NCBI GenBank assembly: GCA_030653385.1
Contig: JAURZM010000026.1
Span: forward strand, 173,429-237,428
Origin: Rubrivivax sp.
GTDB taxonomy: Bacteria; Pseudomonadota; Gammaproteobacteria; Burkholderiales; Burkholderiaceae_C
Reading direction: 5' to 3'
Length of the DNA: 64,000 nt
Positions 37,719 through 47,202 of this stretch are shown here, one piece after another. The notes under the pieces were generated by a model, which worked only from the letters and a program-made list of their open reading frames with translations, was not told the DNA's origin and did not search any database. Position numbers and translations under genes: made by a program. Numbering within the stretch: position 1 is the first letter of the stretch; each line of letters starts with the position of its first letter.

Positions 37719-40151
37719 ATGTCCGGACATCCCATCCTTCCCTCCGATCCCATCACGCTGCCGCTGCTGCCGCTGCGCGATGTGGTGGTGTTTCCGCACA
37801 TGGTCATCCCGCTGTTCGTGGGCCGGCCCAAAAGCATCAAGGCACTCGAAGCCGCGATGGAACAGGGCCGTCAGATCATGCTGGTGGCGCAGAAGGCGGC
37901 CGGCAAGGACGAGCCCCGGGCCGACGACATGTTCGACGTGGGCTGCGTTTCCAGCATCCTGCAGATGCTGAAACTGCCTGACGGCACCGTGAAGGTGCTG
38001 GTCGAAGGTGTGCAGCGTGCCAACACCACCAGCATCACCGAAACCGACGACTACTTCGTCGGTGAAGTTGTGCCGGTGCAGGCAGAAGGCGACGCCACGC
38101 CCGAGATCGAAGCCCTGCGTCGTGCCGTGACGCAGCAGTTCGACCAGTACGTCAAGCTCAACAAGAAGATCCCGCCCGAGATCCTGACCAGCATCGCCGG
38201 CATCGACGACCCGGGCCGCCTGGCCGACACCATCGCTGCGCACCTGCCGCTGAAGCTGGAAGCCAAGCAGGCCGTGTTGGACCTGTTCAGCGTGCCCAAG
38301 CGGCTGGAAAAGCTGCTGGAGTTGCTGGAACACGAAGTCGACATCCTGCAGGTCGAAAAGCGCATCCGCGGTCGCGTCAAGCGGCAGATGGAAAAGAGCC
38401 AGCGCGAGTACTACCTGAACGAGCAGGTCAAGGCCATCCAGAAGGAACTGGGCGACGGCGAAGAAGGTGCCGACCTGGAAGAACTGGAAAAGAAGATCAA
38501 GGCCGCGCGCATGAGCAAGGAAGCGCGCAAGAAGGCCGAAGCTGAACTCAAGAAGCTCAAGCTGATGTCGCCCATGTCGGCCGAGGCCACCGTGGTGCGC
38601 AACTTCATCGACACCTTGGTCAACTTGCCCTGGCAGAAAAAGACCAAGATCAAGCACGACCTGGGCAATGCCGAACATGTGCTGAACGAAGACCACTTCG
38701 GCCTGGAGAAGGTCAAGGACCGCATCCTGGAATACCTTGCCGTGCAGCAGCGTGTGGACAAGGTGAAGGCGCCCATCCTGTGCCTGGTGGGCCCCCCGGG
38801 CGTGGGCAAGACTTCGCTCGGCCAGAGCGTGGCCCGCGCCACCGGCCGCAAGTTCGTTCGCATGGCCCTGGGTGGCATGCGTGATGAAGCCGAGATTCGC
38901 GGCCACCGTCGCACCTACATCGGCAGCATGCCGGGCAAGGTGCTGCAAAGCCTGTCCAAGGTGGGTGTGCGCAATCCGCTGTTCCTGCTGGACGAAATCG
39001 ACAAGCTCGGCATGGACTTCCGTGGTGACCCGTCTTCGGCGCTGCTGGAAGTGCTGGACCCGGAACAGAACCACACCTTCAGCGACCACTACGTCGAGGT
39101 CGACTTCGACCTGTCCGACGTGATGTTCGTGGCCACCAGCAACAGCATGAACATCCCGCCGGCGCTGCTGGACCGGATGGAAGTCATCCGCCTGGCCGGC
39201 TACACCGAAGACGAAAAGCTCAACATCGCGCAGCGCTACCTTCTGCCCAAGCAGCAGAAGAACAACGGCGTGAAAGACGGCGAGATGGAGATCACCGAAT
39301 CGGCCCTGCGCGCCATCCTGCGTTACTACACCCGGGAAGCTGGTGTGCGGTCGCTGGAACGTGAAGTGGGCAAGATCTGCCGCAAGGTGATCAAGGGCAT
39401 TGCGCTGAAGAAGTACGACGGCAAGGTCGTCGTCACCGACGAAAACCTGAACGACTTCCTGGGTGTGCGCAAGTTCGACTTCGGCCGTGCCGAGATGAAA
39501 AACCAGGTGGGCCAGGTCGTGGGCCTGGCCTGGACTGAAGTCGGCGGCGACCTGCTGACCATCGAAGCGGCGGTGATGCCGGGCAAGGGCACCATCACCC
39601 GCACCGGTTCACTGGGCGACGTGATGAAGGAATCGGTGGAAGCGGCGCGCACCGTGGTGCGTTCGCGTTCGCGACGCCTGGGCATCAAGGACGAGCAGTT
39701 CGAGAAGCGCGACATCCACATCCACGTGCCCGACGGCGCCACGCCCAAGGACGGCCCGAGCGCCGGCGCAGCCATGACGACGGCGCTGGTGTCGGCACTG
39801 ACCGGCATCCCGGTGCGGGCCGACGTGGCGATGACCGGCGAAATCACCCTGCGGGGTGAGGTCACGGCCATCGGCGGCCTGAAGGAAAAGCTGCTGGCGG
39901 CGCACCGCGGTGGGGTCAAGACCGTGTTGATCCCCGAGGAAAACGTCAAGGACCTGCAGGACATTCCCGAAAACGCCAAGAGCCACCTCGAGATCGTGCC
40001 GGTGAGGTGGATCGACCAAGTGCTGGAAGTGGCGCTGGAACGCATGCCGGTGCCGCTGCCGGAAGACGAACCGGTGGCTGTGGTGCCTGCGGCTGCGTCG
40101 CCGAAGCCGGAAGCGGCGCCGGCGCTGTCGGCAGACGGATTGCCGCACTGA
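37719..40151 (+). CDS. lon: ATP-dependent protease Lon
   Basis: An 810-residue AAA+ serine protease. It has the N-terminal substrate domain ([27 protein letters not shown]), a coiled-coil middle (about residues 205-300), Walker [12 protein letters not shown] near residue 365, Walker [10 protein letters not shown], and the C-terminal Ser-Lys protease domain with the catalytic Ser in [11 protein letters not shown] and the Lys in [14 protein letters not shown]. The tail after the protease domain is Ala/Pro-rich. AGAGAGG lies before the ATG at 37719. It degrades misfolded and regulatory proteins. Confidence 0.97.
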   Translation: MSGHPILPSDPITLPLLPLRDVVVFPHMVIPLFVGRPKSIKALEAAMEQGRQIMLVAQKAAGKDEPRADDMFDVGCVSSILQMLKLPDGTVKVLVEGVQRANTTSITETDDYFVGEVVPVQAEGDATPEIEALRRAVTQQFDQYVKLNKKIPPEILTSIAGIDDPGRLADTIAAHLPLKLEAKQAVLDLFSVPKRLEKLLELLEHEVDILQVEKRIRGRVKRQMEKSQREYYLNEQVKAIQKELGDGEEGADLEELEKKIKAARMSKEARKKAEAELKKLKLMSPMSAEATVVRNFIDTLVNLPWQKKTKIKHDLGNAEHVLNEDHFGLEKVKDRILEYLAVQQRVDKVKAPILCLVGPPGVGKTSLGQSVARATGRKFVRMALGGMRDEAEIRGHRRTYIGSMPGKVLQSLSKVGVRNPLFLLDEIDKLGMDFRGDPSSALLEVLDPEQNHTFSDHYVEVDFDLSDVMFVATSNSMNIPPALLDRMEVIRLAGYTEDEKLNIAQRYLLPKQQKNNGVKDGEMEITESALRAILRYYTREAGVRSLEREVGKICRKVIKGIALKKYDGKVVVTDENLNDFLGVRKFDFGRAEMKNQVGQVVGLAWTEVGGDLLTIEAAVMPGKGTITRTGSLGDVMKESVEAARTVVRSRSRRLGIKDEQFEKRDIHIHVPDGATPKDGPSAGAAMTTALVSALTGIPVRADVAMTGEITLRGEVTAIGGLKEKLLAAHRGGVKTVLIPEENVKDLQDIPENAKSHLEIVPVRWIDQVLEVALERMPVPLPEDEPVAVVPAAASPKPEAAPALSADGLPH

Positions 40152-40153
40152 GC

Positions 40154-40183
40154 TTGCAGAAGCCGGTGGAAGCCGGCTATACT
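40154..40183 (+). promoter_or_regulatory. Promoter for the tRNA-Gly/Cys/Leu cluster
   Basis: TTGCAG (40154-40159), 18 bp, TATACT (40178-40183). It lies just past the lon stop and 95 nt before tRNA-Gly, with a GC-rich discriminator after the -10, as for stable RNA promoters. Confidence 0.55.
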
Positions 40184-40278
40184 GCGAGGCTCGACGCGAT
40201 CGAAGCAGGCAATTCGATCAGGCACTGAAAGAGGTGCGGCGCCGAGACCATCGCAAGGTGGGCATGAAGCAAGATCAT

Positions 40279-40354
40279 GCGGGATTAGCTCAGTTGGTAG
40301 AGCGATACCTTGCCAAGGTATAGGTCGAGAGTTCGAGCCTCTTATCCCGCTCCA
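40279..40354 (+). tRNA. tRNA-Gly (anticodon GCC)
   Basis: A 76-nt tRNA. Acceptor GCGGGAT with ATCCCGC, then encoded TCCA; D-arm AGCTCAGTTGGTAGAGC; anticodon loop TTGCCAA gives GCC; T-arm GAGAGTTCGAGCCTC. First of three tRNA genes here. Confidence 0.95.
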
Positions 40355-40366
40355 AATTTTCAAGAC

Positions 40367-40394
40367 AGGGAAGCTTCGGCTTCCCTTCTTTTTG
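40367..40394 (+). terminator. Terminator after tRNA-Gly
   Basis: An 8-bp stem, AGGGAAGC with GCTTCCCT, closed by a stable TTCG tetraloop and followed by TCTTTTT. It stands between tRNA-Gly and tRNA-Cys and probably acts as a partial stop or processing point. Confidence 0.78.
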
Positions 40395-40424
40395 GCTGAA
40401 AATAGCGTCTGCTCTTCAGACCCC

Positions 40425-40498
40425 GGCGCGATAGCAAAGCGGTTATGCAACGGATTGCAAATCCGTCCAGTCCGGTTCGACTCCGGATCGCGCCTCCA
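40425..40498 (+). tRNA. tRNA-Cys (anticodon GCA)
   Basis: A 74-nt tRNA. Acceptor GGCGCGA with TCGCGCC, then encoded TCCA; anticodon loop TTGCAAA gives GCA, flanked by ACGGA and TCCGT; T-arm CCGGTTCGACTCCGG. Confidence 0.95.
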
Positions 40499-40520
40499 GA
40501 TTCTTCGGCAACCTCAGCCA

Positions 40521-40555
40521 GGGCCCCGTCTTCGTGACCGTGGGCCCCTTTTGTT
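40521..40555 (+). terminator. Likely terminator after tRNA-Cys
   Basis: GGGCCC (40521-40526) can pair with GGGCCC (40542-40547) over a 15-nt loop, followed by CTTTTGTTT. The stem is short but the T-rich tail is good. Confidence 0.55.
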
Positions 40556-40582
40556 TCTGGCGGGCACCGATAATCGCGGCCG

Positions 40583-40673
40583 GCCCGGATGGCGAAACAG
40601 GCAGACGCAGCGGACTTAAAATCCGCCGCCCTTGAAAAGGGGCATGCGGGTTCGAACCCCGCTCTGGGCACCA
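40583..40673 (+). tRNA. tRNA-Leu (anticodon UAA)
   Basis: A 91-nt tRNA with long variable arm. Acceptor GCCCGGA with TCTGGGC, encoded ACCA; anticodon loop CTTAAAA gives UAA, flanked by GCGGA and TCCGC; T-arm CGGGTTCGAACCCCG. No integrase or attachment duplication is seen beside it. Confidence 0.94.
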
Positions 40674-40806
40674 CGCGAAACACCGGGCGCGCCGGTCGGC
40701 GCCGTGTCCCGTCCTGGGGCTAACCCTGATACCCCACGGTGTCGGCTCGCCGTGACACTCGTCCACACCAAAGATCGGCCAACGCCGGCTGCAAAGGGAG
40801 GACGCC

Positions 40807-42393
40807 ATGTGGCGGATGAGTCGCAAGGAACGCACGCGCCTTGAGCGCCTGCAGGGTTGGGCCGGTTCCACCGAGGGGGATGCCAGCGCATTCGACGCCG
40901 CCAACGTGCGTGCCCTGCAGGGCCGCCTGCAAGGCGAGGTGGTGCTGCCCAGCGACGCGCCCTACCAGGCGTCCCGCCAACTCTCCAACTACGCCTTCCA
41001 GAGCTTCCCCTTGCTCATCGTGTACTGCGAGGTGTTCCAGGACGTCTGGGAATGCCTGCAGTTCGCGGCGCGCCATCGGCTGTGGATCACCACCCGGTCG
41101 GGCGGCCACAGCACGGCCGGATTCAGCATGAACGACGGCATGGTCATCGACACCAGCCGCCTGAATGGCGTTTACGTGGACACTGCGCGCCAGGTGGCCG
41201 TGGTGGGCCCGGGCAGCAACTGGGGCCATGTCAACGCCACGCTGGCCGACTACGGCCTGCACATGCCCACCGGTGGCTGCGGTGACGTCTGCGTGGCGGG
41301 CTACATGCAAGGTGGCGGCTACGGCTTCACTTCGCGCAAGTTCGGCATGAATTGCGACAACGTGGTGGACATGCTCGTGATGCTGGCCGACGGTCAGATC
41401 GTGCGTGCCAGCGAAGACACCAACCCCGACCTGTTCTGGGCCCTGCGCGGTGGCACTGGCAACAACTTCGGCATCCTGCTGCAGGTGAGCTACCGGCTGC
41501 ACAAGATGCCGCCGCTGTGGGGCTTCACGCTCACCTGGTCGCTGGAGCAGGCGCCGGCCGCGCTGGCCGCCTGGCAGGCGGGTTTCATGAGCAGCGGTGC
41601 ACCGCCCGAACTGGGTTACATGGGTGTGCTGGCCTGCACCGGCAAGGACCTGGCGCCGCAGCTCACGATGTGCGGCCTGTACTGGGGCAGCCGAGAAGCG
41701 GGCCTGAAGGTGATTCGGCCGCTGATGAAGGCCACCGGCGGCAAACTCGGCAAGGACCGTGTTGGCAGCTACAACGAACTGAACGAATGGCTGCTGGCCA
41801 ACATCCCGCCGTGCCCCGACCTGGCCCGAGAGGACAAACAGTCCACGCTGATCGCCAAGCGCTTGAAGATGGACGACTGGCGCAGCATCTGCAAACGCTT
41901 TGCCGCGTCACCCAACCCCTGGACGGCAGTGGTCTTCGAGCCCTATGGCGGCGCCATCAACCAACTGCCCCGCGACGCCAATGCCTTTGTGCACCGCGAC
42001 GCCGACGCCGACGTGTTTGTCGATGTGTTCTGGATGGACCCCGAACAGGAACAGCAGGTCAAGGCCTATCTCGACGACTTCATGAAACTGCTCGACCCGC
42101 TGGGCAACGGCGAGTCCTACCAGAACTACCCGCGCCTGAGCCAGGCCGACTACCGTCAGCGCTACTGGGCCGAGCAGTTTCCGAAGCTGCTGGGCATCAA
42201 GCGCAAATACGACCCGCACAACACCTTCCGCTACGCGCAGAGCGTGAGTCCCGGGCCGGGTCAGGCCTGGCCGAAGGTGAATGCCAGGGACACGATTCAG
42301 GTCGAAGCTTGGGGGCCGAAGCCCATCGAGCGGCCGAAGATCAAATCCAATGCCTTGAAGCCGCCGCGCAAGAAAGCCGCCGTCAAGGGCTGA
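40807..42393 (+). CDS. Berberine-bridge-type FAD-linked oxidase
   Basis: A 528-residue flavoprotein of the VAO/PCMH superfamily with C-terminal BBE segment (YDPHNTFRYAQSVSPGPG). The FAD-binding half includes TTRSGGHSTAGFSMNDGMVID and PTGGCGDVCVAGYMQGGGYGF. By alignment to BBE enzymes, His101 (RSGGHS) and Cys158 (GGCGDV) are in the places of the residues that bind FAD covalently twice. No signal peptide. A strong ribosome site, AGGGAGG, ends 6 nt before the ATG. It opens a five-gene operon; the next ATG is 3 nt past its stop. The substrate is unknown; it probably oxidises an alcohol, sugar or amine made or used by the LodA-like proteins. Confidence 0.88.
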   Translation: MWRMSRKERTRLERLQGWAGSTEGDASAFDAANVRALQGRLQGEVVLPSDAPYQASRQLSNYAFQSFPLLIVYCEVFQDVWECLQFAARHRLWITTRSGGHSTAGFSMNDGMVIDTSRLNGVYVDTARQVAVVGPGSNWGHVNATLADYGLHMPTGGCGDVCVAGYMQGGGYGFTSRKFGMNCDNVVDMLVMLADGQIVRASEDTNPDLFWALRGGTGNNFGILLQVSYRLHKMPPLWGFTLTWSLEQAPAALAAWQAGFMSSGAPPELGYMGVLACTGKDLAPQLTMCGLYWGSREAGLKVIRPLMKATGGKLGKDRVGSYNELNEWLLANIPPCPDLAREDKQSTLIAKRLKMDDWRSICKRFAASPNPWTAVVFEPYGGAINQLPRDANAFVHRDADADVFVDVFWMDPEQEQQVKAYLDDFMKLLDPLGNGESYQNYPRLSQADYRQRYWAEQFPKLLGIKRKYDPHNTFRYAQSVSPGPGQAWPKVNARDTIQVEAWGPKPIERPKIKSNALKPPRKKAAVKG

Positions 42394-42396
42394 ACC

Positions 42397-44064
42397 ATGC
42401 GCAGTCTGGTCGACCTGTTCTTCAACCCGCCGATGGCCATTGCGCGTGTGGGCGCCAGCGACACGCCCATGGTCGCCTTCGAATGGCGCGCAGCCACCGC
42501 CGCGCACAGCGGCACGCAGACGGTCATTGACCCGTCGCTGAGCTTCGAAGTGCAAGCCGACGGCGGCCTGAAGCCCTTCATGCCCACGGAGATCCGCTTC
42601 AAGGAAGACGACGGTTCCATCCGCCCGGTGGCGCCTTTCATTGAACTGTGGGCACGTCTGCAACGCAGCGAAGACGGCTTGCTGGAAGAAGCGCCAGTCA
42701 CGCTGCAACTGCTGGCCGAACTGGGCATCAACCTCAAGCACGTCGCCGTGGAGGTGACCGCCTCCAACAACAAGGCCGCGCGCCGCACCGGCTACAACGC
42801 CTGCAGTTTCACTGCCCGCGCTGAGATTGCCGGCACCGACCACGGCGTGCATGCACTGCGGGCCTTCAGCCGCCACACCTCGGGCCAGCAGCCACTGGTG
42901 CTGCACGACAAACCCATCCCCCTGGGCCAGGTGCAGTGGATCAAACCATCGCCCCGGCTTGACCCCGAGTTCCCCGAGGTCGACCTGTCGGTGTTGCGCC
43001 TGCGTTTCACGCCCGCCAAGGGCGAGGTCTACGGCCCGCCGCGTGCTGCCTACGGCCCTGACCGCCAGACGGTGACCGGCGCCAACGACACGCTGGAATT
43101 CACGGCCAAGGAAGACGGCCGCATCCACATGATCGTGAAGCCTGAAAACCGCATCCTCAGCGACGACACGCCCTTTTCCAGCTACCGCATGCTGACGGGT
43201 CTGTTCGAAGACCCGCAGCCGCAGGACGGTTACGACGGTTCCGATGAAGGCGACAACACCGCCTGGGGCGTGGTGGACGACACCTGCGATGCCTTGATCA
43301 GCGCGTCGGTGGCCTGGCAGGGCGGGCGTTGCACCGCCAACGCACGTGTCTTTGTCGGCCCACCGCAGTACGCACCCGACCGGCGGCCCTTCTACGGCAT
43401 CGATGCCGACCTGCAAGATCGTGACGAGCCGCTGATGGAGGTCGACGCGGACAACTTCGACGAGGTCAAGGACCAGGTCGTCGAGCTCTTCCGCCGGGTT
43501 TTCGAAACCGCCAGTTCGCTGAACCTGGACGCATCGCGCACCGAAGCGCTGCAGGACAACGCGGCCAAGATCAGCGCGTCGACACCGCCCACACCGGGCC
43601 TGCCAGCGGTGGGCGCGGCCAGCATGACCCGCACCGACACACCTTACGTCGACCGCGTGCCCGACCTCACCCCCGGCCAGCGCGAATCGGTCTTCACCAC
43701 CAGCGTGCGCGGCGACCGGCTGACCTACACCGAGGTCGTGCCCTTTGTGCACGGCCAGCTGATGGACGAAGCGGTGCTGCTGGACTTCCTGCGCCGCAAA
43801 CACGCACACGTTCGCCGACTGCTGCGGCCGCCCTTCGGCACGCTGCCTGAGTGGGACCTGGAGCCCGGCCCGCAACCCAACCCGGCCTTCCGCGACCCGC
43901 GGGTGCTGCGCGACCTGATGCACGACATGCGCATGCCACCCTATATGCGCGATGCCTTCTACGTGCCGCTGTCGCTGACCCGCAGGCAGTACCACATGAT
44001 GATCGACTTCCTGGACCTCTTGGCCGCGCAGGAGACGCAGGCAACTCCACAAGCGCAGCCGTGA
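42397..44064 (+). CDS. LodA/GoxA-like protein, N-terminal half as a separate gene
   Basis: A 555-residue protein without signal peptide. It resembles the N-terminal and middle part of LodA-type cysteine-tryptophylquinone (CTQ) oxidases: FFNPPMAIARVGASDTPM at the start (compare IARLGNS in LodA), PIPLGQVQWIKPSP, and especially WGVVDDTCDALISASVAWQGG with ARVFVGPPQYAPDRRPFYG, which parallel the DD-x-SDGPVTA and PPDYAP segments of LodA. The end (PLSLTRRQYHMMIDFLDLL) matches the LodA segment before the quinone-bearing part. The rest is missing here and appears in the next gene, 7 nt downstream. The family match is from memory of motifs, so homology is likely but not measured. Confidence 0.7.
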   Translation: MRSLVDLFFNPPMAIARVGASDTPMVAFEWRAATAAHSGTQTVIDPSLSFEVQADGGLKPFMPTEIRFKEDDGSIRPVAPFIELWARLQRSEDGLLEEAPVTLQLLAELGINLKHVAVEVTASNNKAARRTGYNACSFTARAEIAGTDHGVHALRAFSRHTSGQQPLVLHDKPIPLGQVQWIKPSPRLDPEFPEVDLSVLRLRFTPAKGEVYGPPRAAYGPDRQTVTGANDTLEFTAKEDGRIHMIVKPENRILSDDTPFSSYRMLTGLFEDPQPQDGYDGSDEGDNTAWGVVDDTCDALISASVAWQGGRCTANARVFVGPPQYAPDRRPFYGIDADLQDRDEPLMEVDADNFDEVKDQVVELFRRVFETASSLNLDASRTEALQDNAAKISASTPPTPGLPAVGAASMTRTDTPYVDRVPDLTPGQRESVFTTSVRGDRLTYTEVVPFVHGQLMDEAVLLDFLRRKHAHVRRLLRPPFGTLPEWDLEPGPQPNPAFRDPRVLRDLMHDMRMPPYMRDAFYVPLSLTRRQYHMMIDFLDLLAAQETQATPQAQP

Positions 44065-44071
44065 GCGACCT

Positions 44072-45811
44072 ATGAGCGACTTCCAAGCGCGCAACCGCAC
44101 TGCCCGTGCCGCACGCCCGGCCGTGGTCGGCAACCCGGCCAGCTCGCGCATGGAATCGGGTGTCGGCAACTGCTTCCCGGGCCTGGAGATGGACGTGCGC
44201 AACCTGGAAGGGCGCTTCTTTCCGGGCCTGCTGTTCTGGGTCATCACCGAACCTCTGGCGCCGGTGCCCGAGGCCCTGCCCAACCAGGCCGGCATCCGCC
44301 TGAAGTACCTGGACTACGAAGCCGACCCGATGCTGCCCGAGCGCAGCGAAGAAGCCTGGGTGCAGACCCTGCTGGCCACCTACAGCGGCGCCACCGGTCA
44401 GGCCATGAGCACGGGCCGCTGGTACCTGCACTGGCTGGAACAAGGGGGCAAGCGCATCGGCTGCTACCAGAGCACGGGCGAGCCCTACGACGGCGAATTG
44501 CTCTGGCGCTTCGTGCGCTGCCTGGTGCCAGACCAGCCGCTGAAGATCGCGCTGGTCCAGCGCGACGCCCCCGCGCCGCAACCGGTGGTGGAACTGTCGG
44601 GCTACCGTCGCCGCTACAGCGGCAGCGAAGGGGTAATCGACGCCTCCTACCCGCCGGGTGAACTGACCGAGTCGATGTGCAACCCGTGGCAGCACGACTT
44701 CCGTGACTGCGCCTGTTATTACTGGGCCTCGAACCACCCCGACGTGGTGCTGGGCGAAGGGCAGGGCAAGAGCCTGGTCAACGGCGACCCGGCCGGCACC
44801 ACCGCCGCGGTCACCTGGCTCGACTGGCTGCGCCGTGACCGCAGCCCCGCCGGTGCCGTGGGTGCACCGGCTTCACGCAGCGCTGCACGTGCCGCGCAGC
44901 TGGACCATTTCGAGATCAACCGCCGCTGGCAGGACCTGGCTTTTGTCATCGGCGGGCGCGAAGTGGGTGCGGTGTACCTGCCGCCCAAAGCCGACAAAAC
45001 ACCTCCCTACGGCAGCCCGCAGGAAATGGTCAGGCACCTGCGCGAGCACCTGGCGCCGTTGGAACTGACGTTGGCCTACCAGTACTTGTACGGCCTGTTT
45101 TCGCTGCGCGACCCGGCCGAGGCGCCCAAGGACCGCTGGCGCACGATGCCGGCCGACCTGGTCACCGCGCGCCAGTTCGTGACGCTGGTGGCGGTGGGCG
45201 AGATGACCCACCTGCGTTGGGTGAACCAGCTGCTGTGGGAGCTGGACCGCGCGGGCTTCTACCCGCAGGGCGAACACTACGAACCGGTGCTGGAGCCGCT
45301 GCGGCAGGCCAAGGTCATCGACGGCTTCACGCTGCCTGACCTGCGGCCACTGGACCTGCAGGCGCTGCAGGCCTACGAACGCATCGAAAGGCCGGGTGAT
45401 GCACTCGACCAGGCCTACAGCCGTTGCGTGGCCACGCTCGAAGACGGCCAGACCTACCCGCGGCATCTGTACGAACTGGCGGTGCGCATCGACACCGACG
45501 GGGTGCACCACTTCGAGCGTTTCCGCGACTTGCGGCGCACCCTGACGGCTTACGACAACGGCGGCACCGCAGCGCTGCCGTACTTGCGGCCCATGCGGGT
45601 CGGTACTTGCGAAGAAGCCCGCTTGGCGCTTGACTCGCTGAGCGGCCTGCTGGCTGCACTGCGCCAGGCCTACACGGCCGAAGCGGCGCAGCAGTTCAGC
45701 CAGGCGCAGCTGGCCATCGACCTGTCTCGCAAGGCCATGGACGTGTTCCGCACCGAAGCCGAAGCACTGGCCCGGCGTGGCATCGGCGTGCCGTTTTTCA
45801 GCGCGACATGA
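44072..45811 (+). CDS. LodA/GoxA-like C-terminal half fused to a ferritin-like domain
   Basis: A 579-residue protein. Residues 28-240 resemble the quinone-bearing part of LodA-type oxidases: GVGNCFPGLEMDVRN (Cys34) and PPGELTESMCNPWQHDF followed by RDCACYYWASNHPDVV (Cys203, Trp206, Cys213, Cys215, Trp218). A Cys-Trp pair from these could form a cysteine tryptophylquinone. From about residue 300 a ferritin-like domain of the VioB/PF12902 type follows: EHLAPLELTLAYQYLYGLF (Glu331), GEMTHLRW (Glu377, His380), GEHYEPV (Glu401, Glu404) and DTDGVHHFERF (Asp474, His479, His480), a plausible diiron ligand set. LodA itself has no such domain. Its end overlaps the radical SAM gene by 4 nt. Confidence 0.68.
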   Translation: MSDFQARNRTARAARPAVVGNPASSRMESGVGNCFPGLEMDVRNLEGRFFPGLLFWVITEPLAPVPEALPNQAGIRLKYLDYEADPMLPERSEEAWVQTLLATYSGATGQAMSTGRWYLHWLEQGGKRIGCYQSTGEPYDGELLWRFVRCLVPDQPLKIALVQRDAPAPQPVVELSGYRRRYSGSEGVIDASYPPGELTESMCNPWQHDFRDCACYYWASNHPDVVLGEGQGKSLVNGDPAGTTAAVTWLDWLRRDRSPAGAVGAPASRSAARAAQLDHFEINRRWQDLAFVIGGREVGAVYLPPKADKTPPYGSPQEMVRHLREHLAPLELTLAYQYLYGLFSLRDPAEAPKDRWRTMPADLVTARQFVTLVAVGEMTHLRWVNQLLWELDRAGFYPQGEHYEPVLEPLRQAKVIDGFTLPDLRPLDLQALQAYERIERPGDALDQAYSRCVATLEDGQTYPRHLYELAVRIDTDGVHHFERFRDLRRTLTAYDNGGTAALPYLRPMRVGTCEEARLALDSLSGLLAALRQAYTAEAAQQFSQAQLAIDLSRKAMDVFRTEAEALARRGIGVPFFSAT

Positions 45812-47202
45812 ACGTGGCCACCGTCAGCGTGGCGGCCATCGGCGGCCGGCGCGTGGGCTTGCCGGCCGAGTCGGCTGTTCCGCTGGCGGCGCCGACACAA
45901 GCCCACTGCTTCAGCACTGAACATGGCCACCACGCGCTGCTGGTGAACGGCTCGCGCATCTACGACGTGCCTGAAGGCCTGGCTTCGCAATTGATGGAGG
46001 CCGCGCAGCGCGAAGGCCCTGCGGGCGAACGGCAACTGCTCGCCAGCCTGGGCCTGGACCGGCCCGACGCCATTGGCGAACACATCGACACGCCGGCCGT
46101 GAACGCCATCGCGCTGGCGGTGTCGCAACACTGCAACCTGGGCTGTGGCTACTGCTACGCCGAAGGCGGCAGCTTCGGCGGCGATGCCAGGCACATGCCC
46201 TGGGACGTGGCCCGGGCGGCGGTCGACCGTTTGCTGGACAGCGTGGGCCCCGGCGGCACTGCACGCATCGCCTTCCTGGGCGGCGAGCCGCTGCTCAACC
46301 GCAGCGTGCTGCGCCAGACCACCGAACACGCCAGCACACAGGCCGCGAAGCGAGGGCAGGGCCTGCAATTTGCCATCACCACCAACGCCACGGTGCTGAA
46401 CGAAGAAGACGCGCAGTTCCTGGCCGCACACGGGTTTGCCGTCACCGTCAGCATGGACGGCGAACGTGAGCTGCACAACACGCTGCGCCCCACGCTGGGC
46501 GGCACCGGCAGCTACGACCGCATCGTGGCGCGCTTGCCACCGCTGCTGGCGCTGCAGGGCTGCAAACCGCTGGCCGGCTTCCAGCCCATGCAGGTGACGG
46601 CGCGGGTGACGGTGACGCCCCGTCACCAGAACCTGCGCGGCACGCTCGAACACCTGATGGCACTGGGTTTTCACAGCGTGGGTGTGTCGCCCAGCCTGAG
46701 CGCGCGCGACAAGGCGCTGCAACTGAACGACGCCGACATGCAAAGCCTGCTGGCGCAGATGATCGACTGCGCCCAGGCCTTCGAGCAGCACACGCTGCGG
46801 GGCGATCACTACCCCTTCGCCAACATGCTGGGTGCGATGCGCGAACTGCATCGCGGCACACACCGGCCTTTGCCCTGCGGCGCGGGCGCGGGCTACCTGG
46901 GGGTGGCAGCCGACGGCGAACTGAGCGCCTGCCACCGCTTCGTCGCCGACGACCGCGCAGCCTTGGGCAGCGTTCAAGCTGGCGTGGACGACGCAGCACG
47001 GGCCACCTGGCTGGCGCAGCGCCATGTCGACCGCCAGCAACCCTGCAGCGGCTGCTGGGCGCGTTACCTGTGTGGTGGTGGCTGCCACCACGAAGTGCTG
47101 AACCGTGGCCGGGTGGCCTGCAACTTCATCCGCGGCTGGCTCGACCATTGCCTGCAGGTTTATGTCCGCCTTGCCGAACACCGGCCCGCGTTTTTCAACT
47201 GA
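45808..47202 (+). CDS. Radical SAM/SPASM peptide maturase, QhpD-like
   Basis: A 464-residue radical SAM enzyme. An N-terminal leader-binding-like region (about residues 30-95, HHALLVNGSRIYDVPEGLASQLME) precedes the SAM domain, whose 4Fe-4S motif is Cys109-x3-Cys113-x2-Cys116 (CNLGCGYCYAEGG), followed by AFLGGEPLLN. The C-terminal SPASM domain has Cys-rich segments: LPCGAGAGYLGVAADGELSACH and CSGCWARYLCGGGCHHEV, for two more clusters. The closest type is QhpD/PeaB, which makes Cys-to-Asp/Glu thioether links in quinohemoprotein amine dehydrogenase. It overlaps the LodA-like gene by ATGA, so that protein is the likely substrate. Confidence 0.85.
   Translation: MNVATVSVAAIGGRRVGLPAESAVPLAAPTQAHCFSTEHGHHALLVNGSRIYDVPEGLASQLMEAAQREGPAGERQLLASLGLDRPDAIGEHIDTPAVNAIALAVSQHCNLGCGYCYAEGGSFGGDARHMPWDVARAAVDRLLDSVGPGGTARIAFLGGEPLLNRSVLRQTTEHASTQAAKRGQGLQFAITTNATVLNEEDAQFLAAHGFAVTVSMDGERELHNTLRPTLGGTGSYDRIVARLPPLLALQGCKPLAGFQPMQVTARVTVTPRHQNLRGTLEHLMALGFHSVGVSPSLSARDKALQLNDADMQSLLAQMIDCAQAFEQHTLRGDHYPFANMLGAMRELHRGTHRPLPCGAGAGYLGVAADGELSACHRFVADDRAALGSVQAGVDDAARATWLAQRHVDRQQPCSGCWARYLCGGGCHHEVLNRGRVACNFIRGWLDHCLQVYVRLAEHRPAFFN

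Noticed and set aside
44065..44071. Frameshift between the two LodA-like genes
   Set aside because: There is a clean TGA, a 7-nt gap and a new ATG. Both flanking sequences are unlike a continuous reading in any frame, so two genes are more likely.
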